DNA of 16,319 nt, taken from Discostella pseudostelligera. Lineage: Eukaryota > Bacillariophyta > Thalassiosirophyceae > Thalassiosirales > Thalassiosiraceae. Position numbers and translations under genes: made by a program. The DNA lies in contig JALLBK010000721.1 in assembly GCA_036940085.1 (NCBI GenBank), forward strand, positions 1 to 16,319, read 5' to 3'. Positions 8,481-15,396 of this stretch are shown here, one piece after another. The first letter of the stretch is position 1, and each line of letters opens with the position of its first letter. The notes beneath the pieces are model-generated. The model was not told the DNA's origin, searched no databases, and was given only the letters and a program-made list of their open reading frames with translations.

Positions 8481-8540
8481 GGCAAAACACACTTTTTGCC
8501 TGTCCGTCGTCTGCTGTGTGTTTTATCTGCGTAGGCAAAA
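8481..8540 (+). repeat. Subterminal GGCAAAA motifs
   Basis: The heptamer GGCAAAA occurs at 8481-8487 and 8534-8540, and inverted (TTTTGCC) at 8494-8500. A further inverted copy lies at the inner edge of the right terminal repeat (11440-11446). In other Harbinger elements the Myb-like protein binds short subterminal motifs of this kind, and these are candidates for that role. Confidence 0.5.
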
Positions 8541-8584
8541 GTTATTCTGCATACTTGCACATACTTGACGTCTGGCCTCCCTCA

Positions 8585-8628
8585 GTGTGCCCCTCATGTG
8601 CCCCTCGTGTGCCCCTCGTGTGCCCCTC
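8585..8628 (+). repeat. Four tandem copies of an 11-base unit
   Basis: The unit GTGTGCCCCTC is repeated four times in a row, with one change (A for G at the start of the second copy). It lies inside the transposon about 95 bases before the transposase start codon. Confidence 0.85.
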
Positions 8629-8721
8629 GTTCAGAGTGATTCAGATCAATTGATGCAATATCTTTACAACTCCCTCATCCCCCCCTTCTTCTCCTGTGAC
8701 TTCTGAAATTGCACAGCAGGC

Positions 8722-9693
8722 ATGACAGTTCTATCCAAGCCCCTGGCGAACAGGTTATTTAACTCATCCGCCATCGCTAACGCTGCCATTGCCATTATTT
8801 TTCAATATTATGGCGACATGATGAAAAGAAGACGACGCCGCATCCGATCAGCTCCATATCCACGCATACGCATAACATTTCAGGAAGTGTTTGCACAATT
8901 AGGGCCCGTCAACTTCCGACGAGCATTCCGCATGACTCATGACAGCTTCTGGCGTCTGTTTTACATTTTATCACCATACATTGATGAAGCAACACAGAAA
9001 GGTAATAGATTCCAGTCAAAAGGTGTACGTGGTGATTGCTACCTCCCCCCCCCTGTTCCCAATGGTCCCATCTTGGCAAGTTCACGCCTTNCTTTTGAGG
9101 CCAGCGAGCTGCACACTCGTCTGGAAGGCGGATTAATGCATCAAGACGGAGAAAATGAAAGGTTTGTACTTTTTGGAGATAATGCGTACATTAATACTCC
9201 ATATTTGGCCACTCCGTTCACAAACGTTGCAGGTGATCCTAATCGAGCGGCCGAAGACAGTTATAATTTTTATCATTCGCAACTTCGTATTCGGGTGGAG
9301 TGTGCATTTGGAATGCTCGTGCAACGATGGGGGATTCTACGAACGCCAATGCCCCGAAACCTGAGCGTCGTGAAAGTAGTAGCGATTGTTAATTCATTAG
9401 CGCGGTTGCATAATTTTTGCATTGGAGAAGTTGATACGAGAAAGGTGCCGCAAGTATTTGTTGATGATGCAAGGCACATCAACCGTAATCGAAGTGGACA
9501 TGTGGACTTGACTTTTGGTGACAACGAATGTAATGTGCCGGTTCCCGTGGATTTAATGCATGGTGGAGAACATTTTATGGATGTTCCCAGAGGATACATC
9601 CGTGCCCGACAATCCCCACCAGATCAATTGCCGAGGACAAATATTTTTAATTTAATTGTTGATGGACATTGGGAGAGACCTACGCGACTATAA
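8722..9693 (+). CDS. Harbinger transposase (DDE_Tnp_4/HARBI1 type), middle missing at an N
   Basis: The frame reads 323 residues with one undetermined residue (codon at 9091, bases NCT). The N-terminus is typical of the family (basic RRRRR run, FRRAFRMTHDSFWRLFYILSP). The C-terminal half is very well conserved: FEASELHTRLEGGL, FGDNAYINTPYLATPF, YNFYHSQLRIRVECAFGML with the catalytic Glu at 193, and LARLHNFCIG. Between NGPILASSRL and FEASELH the family normally has well over 100 residues, including the segments with the first two catalytic Asp residues (the IDG and G-S-T-S-D-type motifs). None of that is here, and the join falls exactly at the N. If the N is G the codon reads Ala, as expected in LAFEAS. 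I therefore think this is a collapsed assembly gap and not a natural deletion, but the sequence alone cannot decide. Confidence 0.85.
   Translation: MTVLSKPLANRLFNSSAIANAAIAIIFQYYGDMMKRRRRRIRSAPYPRIRITFQEVFAQLGPVNFRRAFRMTHDSFWRLFYILSPYIDEATQKGNRFQSKGVRGDCYLPPPVPNGPILASSRLXFEASELHTRLEGGLMHQDGENERFVLFGDNAYINTPYLATPFTNVAGDPNRAAEDSYNFYHSQLRIRVECAFGMLVQRWGILRTPMPRNLSVVKVVAIVNSLARLHNFCIGEVDTRKVPQVFVDDARHINRNRSGHVDLTFGDNECNVPVPVDLMHGGEHFMDVPRGYIRARQSPPDQLPRTNIFNLIVDGHWERPTRL
9091..9091. other. Undetermined base marking a probable collapsed gap
   Basis: This is the only N in the window. It sits at the point where the catalytic middle of the transposase is absent, with both flanking reading frames well conserved. 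It probably stands for unsequenced or repetitive DNA of unknown length, so the true element may be a few hundred bases longer. Confidence 0.8.
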
Positions 9694-9770
9694 TTGTAAC
9701 TGATTAATCCATTATTATCACTTTAATACTCGAGCTTAATTGAATTTTCACATGACAAAAAAACGGTAGA

Positions 9771-10283
9771 TTAAATTGAACTTCCACGCGAACGGGGACT
9801 GATGTTGCTCCTCACTGGTGTAACGTGTAGTTGGCTCAGTTGACGTTCTTGGTCTGCAATGTCATTTTCAATTCGTGCAATCAAACCTTTGAGGGTATCC
9901 GATGCAAGTTGGCTATTCATCACTTCTGCCGACACAGAACGAAGGACAATGTCATAATGCTTGTCTTTCAGATTGTTAATCCTTTGTCGGATTGCAGCAG
10001 CTTGTTGTTCGATTGCTGCACGCTCCGCTGCAGCTCTCACGTTTGCCTCCGCACGCTGCGCAGCTACCCTTCGTTCTTCGGCCTCAATATGAGCAACAGT
10101 AATGAGAGACTCCCCATGCTTTTGAAAAATTGAATCGATCTTGTTCACGAATGAATTGGATCCTTTTTCACTTTTCAATGACGATGACAGTGATACTGCG
10201 TCGTCGTCATCATCATTGCTTCCGCTTTCCATTTGCGATAATTGTCGGCACATTATTCCCACTATCACAACCAATACCCTCAT
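9771..10283 (-). CDS. Coiled-coil protein inside the Harbinger element, function unknown
   Basis: The frame gives 170 residues from an ATG at 10281-10283, though the Met at codon 11 or 18 could equally be the start. An acidic and Ser-rich lead (a run of Asp, then SLSSSLKSEKGS) is followed by an Ala/Glu/Arg-rich helix of about 85 residues with heptad character (EAEERRVAAQRAEANVRAAA onward, then ARIENDIADQERQLSQL), clearly a coiled coil. It lies 35 bases downstream of the Myb-like gene on the same strand. It may be a 3' exon of that gene: the frame directly before its ATG is closed by a TGA, so joining needs an intron ending further in, for example at the AG near the codon-8 region. No family is recognisable. 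Confidence 0.55.
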   Translation of the reverse strand: MRVLVVIVGIMCRQLSQMESGSNDDDDDAVSLSSSLKSEKGSNSFVNKIDSIFQKHGESLITVAHIEAEERRVAAQRAEANVRAAAERAAIEQQAAAIRQRINNLKDKHYDIVLRSVSAEVMNSQLASDTLKGLIARIENDIADQERQLSQLHVTPVRSNISPRSRGSSI

Positions 10284-10318
10284 TCAATCTCTGCATTGAT
10301 GACTGAAATAAGTTGTGT

Positions 10319-11353
10319 TCATAATGCTCCCTGCGATCGATTGGCTAGCTGCCCAAAAGGCTGTTCACCACCATCAGCACTGGCACACTCGTTTTCCTGA
10401 GCACTCTCAAATTCGTCCCCATCATCTTCATCATTTTCTTTTTCCTCCTCCTCAACTTGGCCTCCATATCCCTGACCACTGCGCTCCCACTTCTGAATGA
10501 CACGATTCAATGCTAACACCATCGACGACCATTTTTCCTGTACTTTTTCGACAGTCGCGGGCTGCATGTGAGAGACAATTTCAAATGATAAAGCAATCGG
10601 ACGGGAAAAATCAGAATGTGTGTTTTCCTTCACTGAGGTGACAGGGAAGTAAAGTGGATCATTCCACTTGTCCGCTAACAGCTTCCACACACTCTTATCT
10701 TTTGTCGCTTGAGTATTCCGATTCTCCACAGTCATGCGGCCACTTGGGAGGTGGCCGCGAGTGATGTAGGCACGCTTGATATTGTCATGATCAACCATGG
10801 CATGAATTAATCGTAGGTGGGGATATTTTCCATGCCAGTTAGCTCCGGCTCCAGGTACTCCTTCAGCTCCCCTGGCGTCCACATGTCGTCTAATAGCGGC
10901 CTTGAGGAAAGCAACTTCCCCTGCTATTGTAATGGGGTTGTCGTTGAGCCACTCTTGCGCGCGCGCAACAGTCCATGCATTTGGACGAGGAGGAATTCCC
11001 AACACATTTTCCGAAGCCAAATGGCGCCGCGTCACTTCATCTCTCAACTCCTTTGCCGTCAGCTTCAGCTTGTTTGGTTTTACCTGGTTCCATGGCTGAA
11101 CAGAGGTATTAACCAATGGTCCACCAGCATCGTCAAGTAATCCTTGGCACATAATCGCCAGCGATCTCAATGAACACTGCTGGCGGGTGTAAAAAAGCTC
11201 AGCAAATAACATGCTCGACGAACGAGGTTCGACGATGCAAGCAGAAGGAGATGGCATCGAACCTTCAGCAGAGGGGGAGGAGGCAGCGCTATCATTGCCT
11301 CCTCCGAATGAAATATTGTCATCGTCGGACATGATTTTGTCATCGTCCGACAT
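10319..11353 (-). CDS. SANT/Myb-like accessory protein of the Harbinger element
   Basis: The frame gives 344 residues from the ATG at 11351-11353. The N-terminus carries a near-exact 7-residue duplication (MSDDDKI / MSDDDNI) and a Ser-rich stretch. Residues 90-140 (KLKLTAKELRDEVTRRHL, then ARAQEWLNDNP) look like a small helical domain. Residues 210-292 carry the spaced Trp pattern of a trihelix/SANT fold (VWKLLADKWNDP, VEKVQEKWSSM, IQKWERSG). An acidic tail (EEEEKENDEDDGDEFE) follows. Harbinger elements encode a Myb/SANT-like protein that brings the transposase to the nucleus and binds the element ends; I infer that role from position and from the Trp pattern. The gene converges with the transposase gene, as in a two-gene element. 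An 8-base perfect hairpin at 10736-10758 lies in the coding sequence and is probably chance. Confidence 0.75.
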   Translation of the reverse strand: MSDDDKIMSDDDNISFGGGNDSAASSPSAEGSMPSPSACIVEPRSSSMLFAELFYTRQQCSLRSLAIMCQGLLDDAGGPLVNTSVQPWNQVKPNKLKLTAKELRDEVTRRHLASENVLGIPPRPNAWTVARAQEWLNDNPITIAGEVAFLKAAIRRHVDARGAEGVPGAGANWHGKYPHLRLIHAMVDHDNIKRAYITRGHLPSGRMTVENRNTQATKDKSVWKLLADKWNDPLYFPVTSVKENTHSDFSRPIALSFEIVSHMQPATVEKVQEKWSSMVLALNRVIQKWERSGQGYGGQVEEEEKENDEDDGDEFESAQENECASADGGEQPFGQLANRSQGAL

Positions 11354-11442
11354 GATTTTAGGTGGATGAGGTGGAACAAAAAGGGTTCAACGTGGAGCAT
11401 AGAGGGGGGGTACGCAAATCAGGTTTGGGTACTCAAAAGTTT

Positions 11443-11473
11443 TGCCTTCGCACATGGCCTGAAGGCCGCCGGA
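11443..11473 (-). repeat. Right terminal inverted repeat of the Harbinger element
   Basis: This is the reverse complement of the left terminal repeat at 27 of 31 positions, ending CCGCCGGA on the plus strand directly before GTA. It contains GGCCTGAAGGCC, a near-palindrome. A TTTTGCC motif overlaps its inner edge. Confidence 0.88.
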
Positions 11474-11612
11474 GTAGTATCGTACATACTGCCACCCCTA
11501 CATCAGCCGCAATCGTCCCGCCCCCCGCCCTCGCTCGTTACAACAACAATAGCCAAAGCCGACAAGTTCTCAAGAATTCCTCATTCTGGCAAGTCGAAGG
11601 CTGAGTTATACC

Positions 11613-12062
11613 ATGTTTTATCGATCTAGATATCTCAAGAAACAACTCATTCTGCTCGCCCTACTAGTCTTATTTAATGAGTACAGAGATGAATTAGTCG
11701 AACTTGATGATAACTCAGATGACGATATCGACGATATCGATATCGAGGATAGTGACGATGATGAAAATGAGGTGGATGATGGCCACGACGACGACTACGA
11801 CTACGCCTGCGATGCTGCTGCTGCTGATGATGACGACGATGTCTACGACAAAGAAGTGGTTGAGGAAGTGGAGATGGACAGTGAATTGGAGGATCTACCT
11901 CAGCAGAAATACAAGAAGGCGAGACTCTCTCATGATGATGACAATTTGCCGGCACGGAAACTCAACTTCAATGAAACAGATGACGACGAAGTAGATGATG
12001 ATGATGACGAAACAGATTCTCATGACTCAACAATTTCAACATTGACAATTAGATCGCTTTAG
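11613..12062 (+). CDS. Small Asp-rich protein, first copy of a tandem pair
   Basis: Single exon, 149 residues, with the ATG at 11613 in good context (TATACCATG). The N-terminus is basic then hydrophobic (FYRSRYLKKQLILLALLVLF), followed by NEYRDELVELDDNSDDD and long Asp/Glu tracts. A basic patch (QQKYKKARLS) near residues 97-107 could be a nuclear signal, and the tail is acidic, Ser/Thr-rich. The second copy at 12321 shares the same order of parts, and the leaders share a block around CCAAAGCCG. The hydrophobic lead could be an amphipathic helix or a weak signal anchor; if it is a signal peptide, the basic patch is not nuclear. No family is recognised. The ATG lies 140 bases right of the transposon end, so the insertion is in its upstream region. 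Confidence 0.6.
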   Translation: MFYRSRYLKKQLILLALLVLFNEYRDELVELDDNSDDDIDDIDIEDSDDDENEVDDGHDDDYDYACDAAAADDDDDVYDKEVVEEVEMDSELEDLPQQKYKKARLSHDDDNLPARKLNFNETDDDEVDDDDDETDSHDSTISTLTIRSL

Positions 12063-12320
12063 TGCATGATGCGAATGACCTCGCAAATGGCTGTTAGCTA
12101 CGCGAGCTTTCCCTCTGGGCGGATCATGCGGGTCACTGGACAGACGGTACATGCGTGACACGGCCTTTACTTTTCATCCGGCTCCTCCTTGATTTACCCT
12201 CCCACTCTGCCGTCACCATGACCGGCCCATCCCTCACTCGCAGCAGCAGCAAGAACAAGAACAACCAAAGCCGTCATATTTTATTATCTATTACCATCTA
12301 AATTGAAGTCGTTGTACACC

Positions 12321-12659
12321 ATGTATTTGAATAGATTCTCCCAGCATCGAATCGTTGCGTTCACCCTACTGATCGTCTTACTCAATGTGTACGAAGATGA
12401 GTTGACCCTACTTGACGAGGCCTCAGACGACGATGTCGAGGGTAGTGATGAGGTTGAGGTTGACGATGATGTCTAGGATAGCGATGATGAGGTTGACGAT
12501 AGCGATGAGGAAGATGTCGAGGATAGTGATGAGGTTGCCGATGGCGACGACGACGACGTGGATGATGGAGCGAACGAAGTGGTTGAGAAAGTGTCGAAGG
12601 ATAGGAAAGTGGATGGCCCTACTTTGCCAAAGAAGAAGAAGGCAAAGCTGTCGAACTGA
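12321..12659 (+). pseudogene. Second Asp-rich copy, interrupted by an in-frame TAG
   Basis: The frame opens with an ATG at 12321 (TACACCATG). It resembles the first copy in its N-terminus (RIVAFTLLIVLLNVYEDELT against QLILLALLVLFNEYRDELVE), its acidic middle and its basic end (PKKKKAKLSN against PQQKYKKARLS). A TAG at 12474-12476 stops it after 51 residues. The same frame stays open for 60 more codons and ends in the conserved basic patch and a TGA at 12657-12659. A three-fold internal DNA repeat pinpoints the change: copies at 12432 and 12513 read GATGTCGAG while the copy at 12468 reads GATGTCTAG, a single G-to-T change. It is either a recent pseudogene, a truncated 51-residue product, or a sequencing error. 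Confidence 0.65.
12432..12536 (+). repeat. Three in-frame copies of a short acidic-coding repeat
   Basis: Units at 12432-12455, 12468-12494 and 12513-12536 share GATGTC-GAG-G-TAG-GATGAGGTT with a few changes and one 3-base insertion. All are in the same frame. The repeat probably grew by slippage and encodes Asp/Glu/Val. Confidence 0.7.
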
Positions 12660-13040
12660 ACTGGTGGGAAAGGAGATCATTCGTCTGTGTGAGTATTCAA
12701 ATACGAGGTAGTGGTGAGGCCTTCTTGTTGAGATGTGAACGACAGCAACTTCCTTTGCTTTCGGTTATCAAAGTAGAACGTAAACATTCTCGATCAATGT
12801 TATTGTCGAAGTTGCTCCCACGAGATCCATTGAAGAGAAACAGCATTGCCGTCACCCCATTTTGTCGCTTGCTGTGGATAGACCGCGCACAATCCCCCCA
12901 AACATTAGTTGGTCTTCCTTCCAACCTCGGTCCACAGAACATAGTACAAAGCCATTGTCTGCTCCCCTACATCATTCATCGCCCACAAATCCCCCAACAA
13001 TCCGCGATCTCAATAATAGAGACAACAAATTGCCTGATTA
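12660..13040. other. Intergenic region between the Asp-rich pseudogene and the lumen-protein gene
   Basis: The 381 bases hold the two convergent 3' ends. An open frame crosses it on the plus strand but begins with GTG, has no recognisable pattern and runs into the antisense of the lumen-protein gene, so I do not call it. I see nothing else. Confidence 0.5.
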
Positions 13041-13721
13041 TTACTCTCCAGCAACAACAATCGTACTCTCCAACTCCAAAAATCGTTCAATATCCTTCCT
13101 TAACTCCTCCAAATACTTCATCTGCTCGTCCCTATTCTCTTGTCCAGGTCGTGAAGCCCGATTAATCCCAATCAAATCAAATGTCACTGCATTGCTCATC
13201 AATATAGCATCACCCTTCAATGAACCGTCCGTCAATAATTTCCGTGCCTTGCCTAACTTTGCCTTACGGAAATAGGCATCCGATTCTTTGGTATATTGCA
13301 TAACTTCGGGATAGGAATTATTGTTGATTAAGTTGGTTAATGTCGAGATTAGTCCGGTGGTGGACGTTAGTTCGGATCGGATGGATTGGAAAGCGTCGGT
13401 GACTGTTTGACGCGTGATGGGTTCAACATCTTTGGCGAGGGCTGTGGATGGTAGAGTGGTCGTTAGGAGGGCAATTGATGATTGTTGCACAAAGTTACGA
13501 CGGGATGAGTTGGTGCTGATAGCGTAGAGTGAAGAGGTAGACGAGGTTGTGGATGAAGCTGACCAGGTGAGTTGAGGAAGATTTGAGGCAAGGGTTGAAC
13601 ATCGAGAGGTGGTAATTGACGTGGGCCCGACAGCCACAAAACCGCTCGTTGATGGAACGGCGAGAAGAAATGATACCAGCAATAATACACCGACGCTCAG
13701 CATGGTTGCAAACGGTTTCAT
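13041..13721 (-). CDS. Plastid-encoded-route lumen protein: nuclear-encoded, Tat-targeted thylakoid-lumen protein, possibly PsbQ/Psb31-like
   Basis: 226 residues from the ATG at 13719-13721; the ATG at 13701-13703 has a better context (ACCATGC) and gives 220. The targeting parts come in order. A signal peptide (LSVGVLLLVSFLLAVP) ends STSGF with Phe28 at the plastid cleavage point. A Ser/Thr-rich transit segment follows. Then comes a twin-arginine signal (SSRRNF, residues 72-77, a hydrophobic stretch, and ALA at 94-96 before KD). The mature protein is about 130 residues and mainly helical, with SIRSELTSTTGLISTLTNLI, KLGKARKLL, AVTFDLIGINRA and MKYLEELRKDIERFLELE. Size, the Tat route and helical content suit a four-helix lumenal subunit such as PsbQ or diatom Psb31, but I see no diagnostic residues and hold that lightly. 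It is divergent from the carrier gene. Confidence 0.8.
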   Translation of the reverse strand: MKPFATMLSVGVLLLVSFLLAVPSTSGFVAVGPTSITTSRCSTLASNLPQLTWSASSTTSSTSSLYAISTNSSRRNFVQQSSIALLTTTLPSTALAKDVEPITRQTVTDAFQSIRSELTSTTGLISTLTNLINNNSYPEVMQYTKESDAYFRKAKLGKARKLLTDGSLKGDAILMSNAVTFDLIGINRASRPGQENRDEQMKYLEELRKDIERFLELESTIVVAGE

Positions 13722-14122
13722 CGACGTCAATGCTCAACAATTCGAGGTCGAGGCAGCACAGCAACCAGCACTCATCGATTGAATATAATGGGCTCGATGT
13801 CGATTGTCGATGAAATTGAAGATGTGCTTATGCACGTGGAATGTCGGGATCTTTGCTTCCCGCCATCGCCATTGATCGACACTCACTATCTTCCCGCCAT
13901 TTTCGCCAACCTTGAATACAGAAAGATACTTAACAAATTTGAAATTGAAAAAGGTGCTTATGAGAATTTAATTTGAAATAAAAAAGATACTTAACAATGT
14001 ACCCAATCTTCTCCAATTTTCTGACGACCATGGCCGCCGACGGCAGCAGTATTCCGACACTCTCTATTCGACAAGCATCACGAGGCTATCAAACGAACCA
14101 TATTAGATCACGATAAACAACA
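13722..14122. promoter_or_regulatory. Divergent promoter region between the lumen-protein and carrier genes
   Basis: The 401 bases should hold both promoters. The 15-base sequence AAAGATACTTAACAA occurs twice (13922-13936, 13983-13997; period 61), with TTTGAAAT also repeated between the copies, so this AT-rich part looks like an old tandem duplication. An open frame across it starts with TTG and has no recognisable pattern. Confidence 0.45.
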
Positions 14123-15396
14123 ATGGCCGAGGGATACAAGGATTTCATCGCTGGAACGGTAGCTGGGTTTAGTGGAAAGCTACTCGATTATCCATTTGAT
14201 ACGGTCAAGGTATTGCTGCAGACGCAGAATTCGTTGTCGTCTTATCCATCGTCATCGTCGGCAGCATCATCGGCAGTATCAGAAGCAGCATCGAGTGGCC
14301 ACCGACGAATGGCTTCCGCCGTCTCATCCACTATACAATCTAGCACATCATCCTCCACCGCCGCCGCATTTCCTCATCAACTACCAAGAATAGTACCGAC
14401 TCTATCACCAACAGCCTCGTTACTATCATCAACATGCACATCACCAATTCCAACCGTATACAACGGAGCCATCGACTGTCTAAAACAAACCATCCAAACA
14501 CGTGGCTTCCTCTCCTTATATCAAGGTCTATCCTCACCACTCCTTGGATCCATGGCCGAAAATGCCGTATTGTTTTTATGTTATGGAGAAGTCAAGCGGT
14601 TGTTGGGTGAACGACCAAGTGAGGGGAAGGAATTGAGTTTGTTCCAATTGGCAATGGCGGGAGGTGTGGCTGGGGCGATTGGTGCGTTTGTCATTGGTCC
14701 ATTTGAGGTTATCAAGGGTGAGTACGTATCAGTGAGCAAATGACGGTGAGTCAGACCTCAAACTCAACTCTTGTTTGCATCCCGATGACTTCCTCTCTCC
14801 GAACATTAGTGCAAATGCAGGTGATGAATTCCGCAGCCCCATCAACCTCCTCATCCGCGGTTGGTGGAAGAAGTAGTGGTAGAGCAATACGAAAATACAA
14901 CGGGACCATCGATTGCGTCATCCAAACAATAAAAAACGAAGGACTGTTCCGTGGTCTATATCGTGGTCAGACGGCATTGTTACTCCGTGAAATTCCCGGT
15001 AATTTCATGTGGTATGGTGTCTATGAGGGTGTATGCAAATATCGAATTCCACAAGGCGGATCGAAGCGAGATTTGGGTGTCGAGACGCATTTACTCGGTG
15101 GAGCCAGCGCAGGAGTGGCGTATTGGACGGCATTCTACCCGGCGGATACGGTGGGAAGTCAAATGCGTGCCAATCCAGAGTATGCATCGAAGAACTTTGT
15201 GGAGGTGTTTAGGAATGTCTATAGAAGAGAGGGGTGGATGGGTCTGTATCGAGGTTGGGGCATTACGGTCGTTCGGGCAGCACCGACACATGCATTGATA
15301 TTTGCAATGTATGAGCAGACGATGGCTTTGTTCCGACGGTTTGATTCAGATTCGGTTGATTACATTGATACGAGATCAGGGTCTATTTCACACTAG
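14123..15396 (+). CDS. Mitochondrial carrier (SLC25), best match ornithine/ORT1 type
   Basis: Two exons, 14123-14717 and 14810-15396, give 393 residues of the six-helix inner-membrane carrier family. The ATG context is good (AACAATGGCC). Three repeats are clear. PFDTVKVLLQTQ (24-35) and a matrix helix with GFLSLYQGL are followed by PFEVIKVQMQV (193-203), where the intron splits the Val codon, with GLFRGLYRGQTALLLREIPG. The third is PADTVGSQMR (309-318) with GWMGLYRGWGITVVRAAPTHALIF. The third repeat and LGSMAENAVLF resemble fungal ornithine carriers (ORT1/ARG11), which exchange ornithine across the inner membrane; I infer that substrate class and am not certain. Two oddities stand out. The first matrix loop holds a Ser/Ala-rich insertion of about 70 residues (37-108), and the third signature has Gly314 where Lys or Arg is expected. 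Confidence 0.88.
14718..14809 (+). other. Spliceosomal intron in the carrier gene
   Basis: A 92-base phase-1 intron, GTGAGT to CATTAG. It splits the Val codon of the second carrier signature, and splicing restores PFEVIK-V-QMQ. Left unspliced, the frame stops after eight further residues. Confidence 0.9.

Larger units (their letters stand above)
8435..11473. mobile_element. PIF/Harbinger DNA transposon, about 3.04 kb
   Basis: The element is bounded by 31-base terminal inverted repeats (8435-8465 and 11443-11473; 27 of 31 identical, the inner 21 perfect). GTA stands directly outside both ends (8432-8434, 11474-11476), fitting the 3-base target duplication of the PIF/Harbinger superfamily. Inside are the two genes of this superfamily, a DDE transposase (+) and a SANT/Myb-like accessory protein (-), convergently arranged, plus a coiled-coil ORF (-). 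The Myb-like frame is open. The transposase is interrupted only at an N in the sequence, so the copy may be autonomous. It sits between the BTB gene and the first Asp-rich gene and breaks neither. TSDs in this superfamily are more often TTA or TAA, so GTA is a little unusual. Confidence 0.9.

Noticed and set aside
10736..10758. Perfect 8-base hairpin GCGGCCAC / GTGGCCGC
   Set aside because: It lies inside the Myb-like coding sequence with no sign of a terminator or regulatory function.
12689..13165. 158-codon plus-strand frame between the Asp-rich and lumen-protein genes
   Set aside because: It begins with GTG, lacks any pattern and overlaps the lumen-protein gene in antisense.
13722..13730. 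Start of the lumen-protein gene at 13730
   Set aside because: The codon there is TTG; the first ATG in frame is at 13719-13721.
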